Assembly: GCA_043228905.1 (NCBI GenBank)
Contig: JBHGNT010000018.1
Location: 15,500,001-15,564,000, forward strand
Origin: Azolla caroliniana
Taxonomy: Eukaryota; Polypodiophyta
Direction: 5' to 3'
DNA: 64,000 bases
Of the stretch, positions 12,440-27,480 are shown piece after piece. The position numbers were made by a program, and so were the translations under genes. The notes beneath the pieces are model-generated. The model did no database searches and was not told where the DNA came from. It was given only the letters and a program-made list of their open reading frames with translations. Position 1 is the first letter of the stretch. Each line of letters begins with the position of its first letter.

Positions 12440-13132
12440 ATGGCAAGCATGTATGCTACTTCTAGTGCTTTGGACAGTAGCAATAGAATGAACTCCAGTG
12501 GTTCACATTTAGAGATGCCCCACTACATTAATATACCCGCCGAGGTTTTCCACGACTTGTCATCAAATGATTTAAGTAATATAACAAGTCATGATCATAG
12601 AACAGTATCAAACCATAATGAGATGGTTATACCATCACCACCATCAGAACAGATTTTCCAAGACGCATTGGATGAAGATCAAGGAATCGCCATAACTTCA
12701 AGTGGTTCGATGATGATGATGGAGGTGAAAGTAGAGGAGGTGCAATGTGAGTATTGTAAAATAGAAGAGGAATGCACAGAGACATACATAGCTCACATAA
12801 GGGCAACATATTGTGGGAAATGGATATGTGGGTTATGCGCCGAGGCTGTGAAAGAAGAGCATCGGAAAAAAGCAAGAGAAAAGCCAGGTGAAGCTAATAT
12901 GAAAGAGATATTGGAGTACCAGATGGAGGTGTTCAAGGAGTTAAATCGGAAACCCGATCAAGTTAGTTATTTGGGTAGCCCTGTTGCACACATAACTGCA
13001 AGTTTTATATCGGCATTGAAAAGAAATGAGACTCCTCGTTCAGCCCCAGGTAGCCCTATCCGACACATACCGATCAATCGTACAAGGAGTTGTATCAGCT
13101 CTTTTCCTAGTTCGGATTTAACCCCTCCCTGA
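12440..13132 (+). CDS. DUF1677 family protein
   Basis: A single-exon reading frame of 230 residues of the plant-specific DUF1677 family, whose biochemical role is unknown. The conserved core spans residues 100-141. It begins VQCEYC, has an acidic linker with a third Cys (C112), then ATYCGKWICGLCAEAVKEE. Six cysteines (103, 106, 112, 125, 130, 133) are arranged as if to bind metal; metal binding is inference. The N-terminus is Ser/Asn/His-rich. The C-terminus has two short Ser-Pro repeats (GSPVAHI and GSPIRHI) and ends in LTPP. I chose the ATG at 12440 because the frame upstream to 12395 opens only at a TTG and the family starts with short Met-Ala-type N-termini. A decayed copy of its last 50 codons and 3' UTR lies directly downstream. 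Confidence 0.9.
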   Translation: MASMYATSSALDSSNRMNSSGSHLEMPHYINIPAEVFHDLSSNDLSNITSHDHRTVSNHNEMVIPSPPSEQIFQDALDEDQGIAITSSGSMMMMEVKVEEVQCEYCKIEEECTETYIAHIRATYCGKWICGLCAEAVKEEHRKKAREKPGEANMKEILEYQMEVFKELNRKPDQVSYLGSPVAHITASFISALKRNETPRSAPGSPIRHIPINRTRSCISSFPSSDLTPP

Positions 13133-13176
13133 AGAGGAGTGGATGTATTTTATTTGCTTATTATACTCCTGATTGA

Positions 13177-13300
13177 TTTTTGTTCATATATTGTAGATTA
13201 GCCTCATCCCTCAATAACCAACACTCTTATTTCTCCCATTTTTGTTCATATATTGTAGATTGACTTCATCCCTCAATAACCAAACCTCTTATTTCTCCCC
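13177..13300 (+). repeat. 62-bp tandem duplication in the 3' UTR
   Basis: TTTTTGTTCATATATTGTAG begins at 13177 and again at 13239. Both copies run through CCTCATCCC/CTTCATCCC TCAATAACCAA to a TCTTATTTCTCCC end. The downstream duplicate of the gene end has only one copy, so this small duplication arose after, or was lost from, the larger one. Confidence 0.85.
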
Positions 13301-13470
13301 TTCTTCAAAAATGAAGTTTTCAACTATGGGATAAGAGGATATAGACTCTGTTTTACATGTATATAACCCCCCAATCTATTAAATCTACGCTCCATTCCAT
13401 GTATACATATATGGTAACATCAATACTGGATAATGGAATTCTCTCTTCAAAATGTGTATCTACATATAAT

Positions 13471-13868
13471 GGGTAACCCTGTTGCTCACATAACCACAAG
13501 TTCTATATCGGCATTAAAAGAAATAAGACTCACAAGTAACCCTAACCGACACATACCGATCAATCGTACAAAGAGTTTTATAATCTCTTTTTCTAGATTG
13601 GATTTTACCCCTCCCTGAAGAGGGGTGGATGCATTTTATTTGCTTATTATACTCCTGATTGTTTTTTGTTCATATATTGTATAGATTGGCCTCATCCCTC
13701 AATAATCAAAAGTCTTATTTCTCACCATTCTTCAAAAATGAAGTTTTCGATTATGGATAAGATGACTCTGTTTTACACATATATAAACCCTGAATCTACT
13801 AGATCTATGCACCATTCTGTGTATACATATATGGTAACTTCAAAATAATGGATAATCAAATTCTTCTC
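13471..13868 (+). pseudogene. Partial tandem duplicate of the DUF1677 gene 3' end
   Basis: The stretch repeats 12973-13448 at an offset of about 498 bp. It matches the codons for the last 50 residues, the stop codon, and the whole 3' flank through GTATACATATATGGTAAC. The duplicate's frame still reads ...PVAHIT...SISALK...NRHIPINRTK...LDFTPP then a stop, but has lost part of the Ser-Pro region and lacks the cysteine core and any start of its own. It is a gene fragment and not a gene, though it could supply an alternative 3' end to the transcript. Confidence 0.88.
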
Positions 13869-13960
13869 TTGGGATAAAATATTGGTGGGACTGAACCTTC
13901 AAAAAACAATTTAGCTCACAGCTTGAATCATATTCTAAACGGATTGATAAGAGGGAACAT

Positions 13961-14922
13961 CTTTGAGAAATGAGATTTCAATAGTTTTAATGAGATTGTT
14001 GATCGCGGTAATAAAATATCTTTTGGAAAGTTTGCTCTCCAAGCTCTCGAACCGGCATGTATTACAGCAAAGACAAATAGAAGTGGGAAGAAGGCCAATA
14101 ACGAGGTATGCTCACCGTGACGGTAAACTATGGATATGAGTTTTTCCTGACAAACCAATAAGCAAAAGATTTAACACTTACAGGTCAGAGACAGTTGTAA
14201 TCTTTGAGAAATGAGATTTCAATAGTTTTAATGAGATTGTTGATCGCGGTAATAAAATATCTTTTGGAAAGTTTGCTCTCCAAGCTCTCGAACCAGCATG
14301 TATTACAGCAAAGACAAATAGAAGTGGGAAGAAGGCCAATAACGAGGTATGCTCACCGTGACGGTAAACTATGGATACGAGTTTTTCCCGACAAACCAAT
14401 AAGCAAAAGATTTAACACTTACAGGTCAGAAACAGTTGTAATCTTTGAGAAATGAGATTTCAATAGTTTTAATGAGATTGTTGATCGCGGTAATAAAATA
14501 TATTTCGGAAAGTTTGCTCTCCAAGCTCTCGAACCAGCATGTATTACAGCAAAGACAAATAGAAGTAGGAAGAAGGCCAATAACGAGGTATGCTCACCGT
14601 GACGGTAAACTATGGATACGAGTTTTTCCCGACAAACCAATAAGCAAAAGATTTAACACTTACAGGTCAGAAACAGTTGTAATCTTTGAGAAATGAGATT
14701 TCAATAGTTTTAATGAGATTGTTGATCGCGGTAATAAAATATATTTCGGAAAGTTTGCTCTCCAAGCTCTCGAACCAGCATGTATTACAGCAAAGACAAA
14801 TAGAAGTAGGAAGAAGGCCAATAACGAGGTATGCTCACCGTGACGGTAAACTATGGATACGAGTTTTTCCCGACAAACCAATAAGCAAAAGATTTAACAC
14901 TTACAGGTCAGAGACAGTTGTA
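13961..14922 (+). repeat. Four-copy tandem array of a 241-bp unit carrying plastid-type rpl16 sequence
   Basis: Units begin at CTTTGAGAAATGAG at 13961, 14202, 14443 and 14684 and are exactly 241 bp apart; the last ends at about 14922. Units are nearly identical. Units 1-2 share ATCTTTTGG and AGTGGGAAG, while units 3-4 share ATATTTCGG and AGTAGGAAG, so the array probably grew by duplication of pairs. This is larger and less numerous than a CRISPR-like or classical satellite array. Each unit contains the rpl16 fragment listed separately. Confidence 0.95.
14001..14160 (+). pseudogene. rpl16: Ribosomal protein L16 fragment, present in each of the four 241-bp units
   Basis: One frame reads [18 protein letters not shown] followed by CITA. 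After a single extra A, the +1 frame reads [19 protein letters not shown], then [11 protein letters not shown]. This closely follows the conserved middle of bacterial/plastid L16 as I know it ([16 protein letters not shown], then RQIEAGRRA.TR..RRGGK.WVR.FPDKP). The fragment lacks the N-terminus and the C-terminal GxGKG block, has the frameshift, and in unit 1 has a TGA after LWI. Equivalent positions in the other units are 14242-14401, 14483-14642 and 14724-14883. It is either old plastid DNA transferred to the nucleus or a nuclear rpl16 relic. It is certainly not functional. Confidence 0.85.
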
Positions 14923-15533
14923 TAAGGAGGCAAGGTTTTTTAGGATACGGGGAATCAATATAGGACTAGCTTCTAAAATCTAGTTTAAAACAAATTTCAT
15001 CCAACCTAAAACAGCGCACATGCATATGCAAAATATGGGCAATATTATTGAAAGGAAAATGACAAACATGGTATAGTCATATTTGCTTTGCAAAATCCAG
15101 AATATGTATTTTCTTAGACACCAATGTACAGTGTTTGGATACAACTCTTCGCTGCCAGATGTAGACATTGAAGTTTGTCCTGACTACAATCATAAACTCA
15201 AAACAAAGGTAAATAAAACCAAGCGCATATTCCAAAATATAAATCCAGTAAAGGATAATGCAAAAAATTTAATAGAAGTATCTATTACTGTCAGGAACTT
15301 GTTCAGATTACAACCAATAAAATATTTAGGGACCATGACTAGTCTGTAAGAATGACATAATAAAATTGGCATTATCACCATGTTCTTTTTCTTATAATCT
15401 TTTGTTCAGACAGCCTGATTTGCTTACTTCAGATCCATCAGATGTGCCCAGACTTGATTCAGCAAACAATAAAGGAGAAAATATGTAAGAGAAACACTTT
15501 GGTTTCTTCAAAAAAGTTTTGAAATTTGTCTGC
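14923..15533. other. Helicase 3' UTR and spacer
   Basis: This lies between the repeat array and the helicase stop codon, and at least its right part must be the helicase 3' UTR (the gene runs leftward). No conserved frame is present. An 88-codon + frame at 15083-15349 begins at a non-ATG codon and matches nothing. Confidence 0.5.
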
Positions 15534-21097
<5,564 letters not shown>

Positions 21098-21860
21098 AAC
21101 CTTCTTCCCTCTCTCTGATATGAATCTCTGTACAAGAATATAAGAGGTAACAGATTTTGACCATATTAATAACAGAAAAAAGACATAGATTTTGACCAGA
21201 TTCACAGAGAACAGAGAACTTTCTATCCGCATCCCTTTCTACGCATCACACATTCCATCAATGTCCACAAACATCACGAACCCTGTAAATCTCTCTATAT
21301 GAGTTTCTGTAGTGCTCAATAAACTTCGGGTAGATAACCTATTTTTCATAGAATCAATAGAAAACCAGAATCTACATGCTCTTGCTATGAATCACCCCCG
21401 TAAACCTGTCTATAATGTCATCTACAGAGCAATGAGTGCAAGTCCCAAAATAAACAGGAAACGCCGCATCTACATGATCTTGATCGTGAATCTACGGATG
21501 TCCACGATTCTCTAGAGCGATAATCTCTAAATCAGATGGTCTCTCTCTTCTCCGAAATTCTAGACAGAAAGAGGTTACAGCAAAATCGTAAGCGGGGGAG
21601 GAGGGGGAAGGGCGAAGTGCCTCCTGATTTCTCAATTTCGAACTGAAAACAGACTAGATTTCAACAGGAATAGAAGAAGACAAAAGAAAAAAGAAAAAAG
21701 AAAAGAAGAGCAAGCACGAGAACAGAGCGCAGCAGTCATGAAAAAGACAGAGAGGGAAGGAGGAGGTTTACTTACCTTGGACAGGAACGAATTGGGGAGG
21801 ATCTGAAGGGAACGAGAAGAGACGGATCTAGCTCTCACAGACTCAGAATCAGAGTCAGAC
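21098..21860 (-). other. Helicase 5' UTR with a leader intron
   Basis: A donor, CCAAG|GTAAGT, sits at 21776/21775. An acceptor, TTCTTGTACAG, sits just before 21127. This gives a 648-bp leader intron (21128-21775) and a 30-nt UTR remainder in front of the ATG at 21097. The first exon's 5' limit is not visible; it is probably near 21860-21900. Confidence 0.75.
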
Positions 21861-21920
21861 ACAGAGAAGCAGAAAGGTGTGGGTAGGGAAGAAAGAACGG
21901 AAGAAAGAAGATAATATGGG

Positions 21921-21929
21921 AAACCCTAA
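21921..21929 (-). promoter_or_regulatory. telo-box promoter element
   Basis: AAACCCTAA, followed by CCCTAGACCTAACCCTGG, lies just upstream of the inferred first exon. Telo-boxes of this sequence are known near transcription starts of plant genes for the translation and RNA-processing machinery, which suits an RNA helicase. Confidence 0.55.
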
Positions 21930-21949
21930 CCCTAGACCTAACCCTGGTT

Positions 21950-23098
21950 ACGTGCTCTGGTTAACTGCTGCTATTTATTTAGATAAGAGAACTTATATGT
22001 ATGTATCCCCCACATTTAGAGCAATCTCCAGATTTAGTGTAAATGAAAGATTGGCTTTCCTCGCTGGTTTCATGACCTGGAAGGGAGTTCGCAACGGTTC
22101 GGCACGAGCTGGAACTGAGCCGTTAATAACCATTTTTAAACACTTTTGACGGTTTGGACCGGATAGGTTTGAGCTCGGTTCAGTTCCGCTTGACCTTGCC
22201 ACACTGATTATGCCTTCTTAACATGTTCAGTCCAGTTAAGGCTAAGGCATAGTCAGTGCAAATTTGAAAACCCGTAGACGGGTTTAAGAATTAACCGTCG
22301 GTAAAGTGGGAATTGAATTGTTTTAGTTCCCTATACCTGATATCACCTTCAAATTCAAAGATTTTTACACTCATGCTTGTTCGCGACCTACTACTTCATA
22401 TGTATAATGTCACCCCCATGTGATTAGCACCCAAGTGACCTACTGATTTAGGTGACCCCCAATGTGAATGGCACTCGGGCGATTCTACCCTCACCCCTCT
22501 TCATATTTGAGGAATGTTGCATCTTTTTATGTAGTGTGCAATAGCTGGTGAGCAAGGTTCGAGTTCACACAACCCAAGTCTTCGTGCCACGAGCGAGAGA
22601 AGAGCCGGTTGTTCATTATGTTGGGGGAGGATAGACGGAACTAGTTAGTTATGGCATCTATCAAAGACATATGCCATTTACTTGATTATGAAATTTCATT
22701 GTTAAATGCTCTCCAATTAGGGAGTTTTTTTACCATTGGCTTGATTGGTCAAATTAAGATCTTACTTTGCCAACATTAATGCTTTATTTAGAAAGTGGGC
22801 ATGCCAAAGTTGAGGACTATTAGAACATTAATTCAAAACATTTATTTCCAACAAGAACCTTGATTATGTGCATAATCCTAATTTTCAAGCGATTGGGACC
22901 CCAACTGTTGTTGATGTTGTGACCAAGCCTAAGCCTGTATATGTATTTCTGAAATAAGAACTCGATGTATATTTTAAATTTTTGATACATATAGGCATAC
23001 ATTTAGTACTTTCCTTCTTTTACTGCATATTATGGAATACACATTTGAGCTTTCCTTTTTTCCTTGGTAGCCTTTGCATACTACATTGAAAACCCCTG
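21950..23098. other. Intergenic DNA between the helicase promoter and the transposon nest
   Basis: I see no gene. Small features include a short imperfect direct repeat at about 22410-22480 (GTCACCCCCATGTGA and GTGACCCCCAATGTGA) and GGTTCG/GAACC-rich sequence at 22090-22190 of unknown origin. Confidence 0.5.
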
Positions 23099-23103
23099 GT
23101 TAG
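23099..23103. repeat. Target-site duplication of Gypsy-A, left (GTTAG)
   Basis: GTTAG abuts the left LTR end at 23104. The matching copy at 50398-50402 abuts the right LTR end. This defines the outermost insertion. Confidence 0.92.
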
Positions 23104-23260
23104 TATTAGAGACATGTACTAAAGTAAGCATTAGATAAGGATAGGTCTAGGTAGATAGAAAGAAAGGAGAGAGAGAAAGAAGGGTGTTGATCCACCCGAC
23201 CACCCCCGAGTGAAGGGATCGAGACGGACTCGAGCCTCGATCGGCGTCCCATACCACCGA
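23104..23260 (-). repeat. Gypsy-A 3' LTR, distal part
   Basis: Matches 49944-50100 of the intact LTR with a few substitutions. It is interrupted after CCATACCACCGA by Gypsy-B; the remainder is at 35634-35937. Confidence 0.92.
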
Positions 23261-23914
23261 CGTCGCGTTGTTATGCGCGTACGTGTAGAAAGGGGCGGGA
23301 CCACGGGGGTCTTGGACCGAGGAGCGAGAGAGAGACAGAGAGACAGAGAGAGACAGAGAGAGAGAAAGATTCACCGACTCGTAGAAGCGAGAAAGAGAGA
23401 GACACAACACAACACTTAATTATAATTACAGAGATTACAAACTCCGACGATTACAACCGACAAAGCGGCGACAGACCCGACACAGGGACCCTACTCACGC
23501 ACACCGACGACAGTCACCCGACTCGAGGAAACGAAAAGGGGGGGGGGGGCGACTCTGTTGGAAGCACACGGGCTGTCCACGAAGCAGAGGCAGCGACCTT
23601 CCGACACACGTAGAGAGCGACGATTCGAGAGCAGCAAAGAGACAGCTCGAGCCTCCGTTCTGCAGCAACCTTCTTTTCTCCTCCTCGTGTGTGATATCTT
23701 TCTTCTCTTGTCAAGTCCCTTTTTATTCCCTGTCCTCCCCTCCGTCTGATAGAGATACGCACAATCCCCTGATAAATGCGTGCCGCCTCGTATTTCACCC
23801 ACCGATCCGTTTATGAATCGGGTACAAAAGATCAAGTTACGTGTCCATCCGTGTAAGAGCCGGTTCACGCGCCTTTCTCTCTGAATCCGCCTATGGCCGG
23901 TTTTCTTCACGACA
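23261..23914 (-). repeat. Gypsy-B 3' LTR
   Basis: Pairs with 34982-35633. The two differ by scattered substitutions and small indels, for example in the GA-rich tract at about 23324-23364 and the G-run at 23539-23549. Confidence 0.93.
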
Positions 23915-23931
23915 TCCACCCCCACCAAACC
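23915..23931 (-). other. Gypsy-B polypurine tract
   Basis: On the - strand, GGTTTGGTGGGGGTGGA directly precedes the LTR start TGTCGTGAAG. The same tract adjoins the Gypsy-C LTR. It primes plus-strand DNA synthesis. Confidence 0.85.
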
Positions 23932-24019
23932 GCGCATCCACCGGCATGCGCCAGAGACAAGTAGATACCGAAGAAAACTGGCCTCACTCGTTGCTCTCCG
24001 GTTCTCCGCCGGACCCGAA

Positions 24020-27000
24020 CTAATCGTCGTTGTCGCTCCCGCTTGCAGGCTCCGGCTCGTCTTCGAACCGCTTTTTGAACGCTTTGATCCGCTTCCCGGC
24101 CATCGGCACCGCTAACCGTGTCCCGTCGAGTTCCGCGAGGTGGTACGTGTCATTGCTGTTCACGCTCGTCACCGTGTAGGGCCCGAACCATCTCCTAGCA
24201 AACTTTCGCACCGCCTTGTGCTGATTGTCGAGGCTGCTGTCATATACCAAGACCCAGTCGCCTTCCTCGATCTTCTTTGGTCGCAACCGGTGCGTCCAGT
24301 TGAACCGGGTCTTGTTCCGCTCCCTTGCCGCTCGCAGCTTTTCCTTCGCCTGTATCACGTCCTCCAGCCTCTGCTCGAGTTGTCGGATCCGCGCCGCCAG
24401 CAACTCCTCCCGACTCATTTCATCCTTCCAATCTACTGCCGCCCATGAAGAAACCGTTCGTTCCACCGGCATGATCGGCTTCTGTCTGTACATCAGCTCT
24501 GTCGGCATAAACCCAGTTACCGAACTGTGTGTAGTCCGATCTGCCCATAACGCGTAAGGAAGGAGCCGCGGCCAATTCCCGACCTGCCCTCCGCATGCAC
24601 GCACCAACACTTTTATGATAGGCCTGTGCCCACGTTCCACCTTTCCGTTCGCCTCCGGATTGTATGCCGTAGTGAGGGAGAGTTTGACGCCTAGCCGGTC
24701 GAACAACTCCTCAGCTTCCCGCGCATCCAACTCTCCCCGGTCCGCCACGATCCTCCCGACGCACCCGTACCGACACACTACTTCTTCGATCAGGAACCGG
24801 CATACCGCCACGGTTGTCTTGCTTTGCAGTGCATGACCTTCCACCTGGTTCGTTAAGTCTTCCCGTGCAAGCACCAGGTATCGCATCTGTCCTACCCCCA
24901 TCGGCATCGTCACCAAGTCCACCATCCACTTGAAATGGACCGTAGGCGGGTAGGTCGGGTGTAGCTCGTCCCAGTGTCGGACTACGGAGTGCACCTGACA
25001 GCTTTCGCAAGTCGTTACGAACCGATGCACGTCCTGGTATAGCCCCGACCACCAGTACTTCTCCTTCAGCTTCTCGAACGTGGCCCACGTTCCGCGGTGT
25101 CCGGCCCATGGGCTCTCGTGGAATGCCGCCAGTAGTTTCCCCTGTTCTTCTTTCTTTACCACTACTCGGAGTGGGATGCCGCTTCTCTTCTTTGGGTGTT
25201 TCCATATGCACCCGTCCCACAGGAAGAATCGGTACGCCTTCCTCCGTATCCGGCTCGCCTCCTCTCTCGCCCATGCTGCGTCCGGCGTCATCGTCCGTAG
25301 GAACCTCCCGATTTGGAGCCACTCCCCGTCATACCTGCTTTCGTCAAATTTGTTGAGCGCCAGAGTGCTCCCTTTCCTTCTTGTCGTCACGTTAGCTGAC
25401 CCGAAGAAGTCCTCGCCGACTTCTTCGTCCTCCGAAACCATGCCGTCTTCGTCGTTGAACCTTGCCCTTGAAAGCATGTCGGCCATGGCGTTGTCCTTTC
25501 CGGAGATGTGCCGTATCTCCGGGTTCAGGGATTTAATGTACGCTATCCACTGGAGCATTGCTAGGTCTGACGTTGCGCATCCGGAAACCATGCTGAGTAT
25601 TGGCAGGCAGTCCGTCTCAATAATCACCTCCGTCCCGATCAGATAATCCTTGTCGGCCTTGACTGCCGAAACGACACCCCAAAGTTCGCGCTTAACTTGG
25701 GCGTACCCTCGTTGCCGCTCGCTCAATACTTTCGCCCCGAACCGGATCGGGAATCGTACGCCGCCCTTGTCCTCCTGACTGATTACCCACCCGATCCCGG
25801 TTGGGCTGGTGTCCACTGTTACGCAGATGGGAACATCCTTGCCGTAAACCACTTTACGGAGAGCCAGCGCTGCCGTAAGCGCCTCCTTTAGTCTCCGAAC
25901 CAACTCCGTGTGCTCCGTCCTCCACTCAAAGCTACGCCCCTTTTTCAATAGTCCGTAGAGGGGTTCCGCGACATGTGCGTAGTACGGGATCCAGATGTGA
26001 TAGAACGCGCATGCCCCCAAGAATCGGCGGACCTCTGTGACCGACCCGCAAACGTTCCTCATCGCGGAGATGGCCTCTACCTTTGCCGGAGACGGTTTCC
26101 TACTATAAGGCCCGCACAGGTGTCCGACCACCAAGATCTCCGACTGTCTGAAGGCCGACTTTTCCCCGGAGAAGGTGAACCTCGCGCGCTCTAGTCTCTG
26201 CAGCACCTTCTCACAGTCATCGATGTGAGTCGCCACGAAATTTCGACATCCGTCCGGCCCGACTGCCTTGTCCCTTTCCTCCACCGGGCATCCCCTGATC
26301 AGGATGTCGTCTAAGAACGACATGGTGATGTCCGGGATACAGTCCCTGAGCACCTTGTTCATTGCGTTCACCATGTGAGCCACTGAGTTCGTCCCTCCTT
26401 GTGGTAGGGTACACATCCGCACTAGGCCGAGAGGAGTCCGCATCGTCGTAATGTCTCGGCTCTACACAGCTAGTTGGAACTGATCATACCCTGAGTACAG
26501 ATCACCGACAGAGTAAATCGACCTTCCGGCGAAGGCCTCCGCGAACTCGTCTATGGTCGGTCTGATTCCTGCGTTACGGATGGTTACCTTGTTGACCGGT
26601 TGCAGGTCCTGAATGAAGCGCATCATGCCGTTCTTCTTCGGCACCGTGAACCACCGATTCGAATACGGGGCACTCGACGGTTCGAGGATGCCCATCTCCA
26701 CCTTTTGCTTCAGGAGCTCCATCAACTTCGGGATGTGAGCTCTCGGCACCGGAATCGGCTTGAGATTCCACGGTACATGTGGTACCGTGAAGATCACCAT
26801 CGGCTCGACAACTGTCGGGTCTACGCACCCGATCTCCTCCGGTGAGAATGCGAAAGCCTTCCCGTGCCCCCGAGCATTCTCCGAAACCGGTCCTCCTCTG
26901 CCAACAATAGAAAGCCACCCCCACCGACCTTGAGCTCCCGTAGCGTTATGTCGGTGAACTAGTGCCCTATGCCAGCCGGATTCCGTAAACTTGGGTCCGA

Positions 27001-27480
27001 CGCGACCCCTTTTATCCGCTCCTCACTGCCCTCCGGCAAGGGTGCCGCGACTGGCCTCACCTTCCGGTCCACAGTCTTGTATTTCGTATCCACGCGGGCC
27101 GTCTGATCCGATCCGATCCTTTCCCCGAAGTTCGCGATGACTTCGTACATTCCCATCGATTCTACTGGAACGGTCCGGTCTTTTCTAAGGTCTTCATCGA
27201 TCACCTTTCGTAGTTCGCCCAAGGTGTCGTCAAAAGAGACCGCCTCCACGACGCCGTTGATGTCTTCGTCGGGGAAGAGGACTCTGCATTCTTTGAGCCG
27301 CTCCTCCACTCGCTTCCTCTCCCGGCCGCTGATGCCGGTTATAGTACAACCTCCGTTGTCGGAGAACCAAAACTTCCTACCCATGGTACAAGTCTTCTTC
27401 CATGTTGTACATTTGTGGGGTCGTTCCCGGGAGTCCGGACTATCGCGGCCCCACGCCTTGATAGCCCTCTCTAAAAATCC
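24020..27480 (-). pseudogene. Gypsy-B pol: RT, RNase H, integrase
   Basis: The frame begins at the -1 frameshift junction (27480) with GFLERAIKAWG. It is broken by stops near 26961 and a frame change around 26850-26950. RT blocks WFTVPKKNGMMRFIQDLQPV and GDLYSGYDQFQLAV are followed by a TAG at 26462-26464. The rest, down to 24020, is open for over 800 codons. It contains FLDDILI (RT catalytic Asp pair), RNase H (CVTVDTSPTGIGWV, ELWGVVSA), the integrase zinc finger (HESPWAGHRG ... CESCQ) and the DDE core (MVDLVTMP, ADRGELD, YNPEANGKVERGH). No chromodomain follows the integrase. Gypsy-C encodes the same protein with few interruptions and was used to align the pieces. Confidence 0.9.
27469..27480 (-). 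promoter_or_regulatory. Candidate -1 frameshift (shifty stop) site, Gypsy-B
   Basis: The - strand reads GGATTTTTAGAG. The gag-protease frame ends GAT TTT TAG, while the pol frame reads GGA TTT TTA GAG, one base back. A P-site Phe-tRNA could slip from TTT to the overlapping TTT and bypass the stop. The identical 12-mer is at the same junction in Gypsy-C. Confidence 0.6.

Noticed and set aside
13928-14881. Four repeated - strand frames of 73-76 codons beginning MVC(Q/R)EKL
   Set aside because: They are antisense shadows of the 241-bp array; the sense strand carries recognisable rpl16 sequence, and identity among them only reflects the tandem copies.
13961-14922. CRISPR-like array
   Set aside because: The unit is 241 bp and fully homologous along its length with no variable spacers, and the genome is eukaryotic.
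21950-22200. Possible MITE with GGTTCGG/GAACC-type sequence
   Set aside because: No terminal inverted repeats or duplication could be found.
24711-25322. Long - strand frame MAPNREVPTDDDAG and + strand frames over Gypsy-B pol
   Set aside because: Shadows of the integrase/RNase H frame; CG-rich codons keep other frames open.
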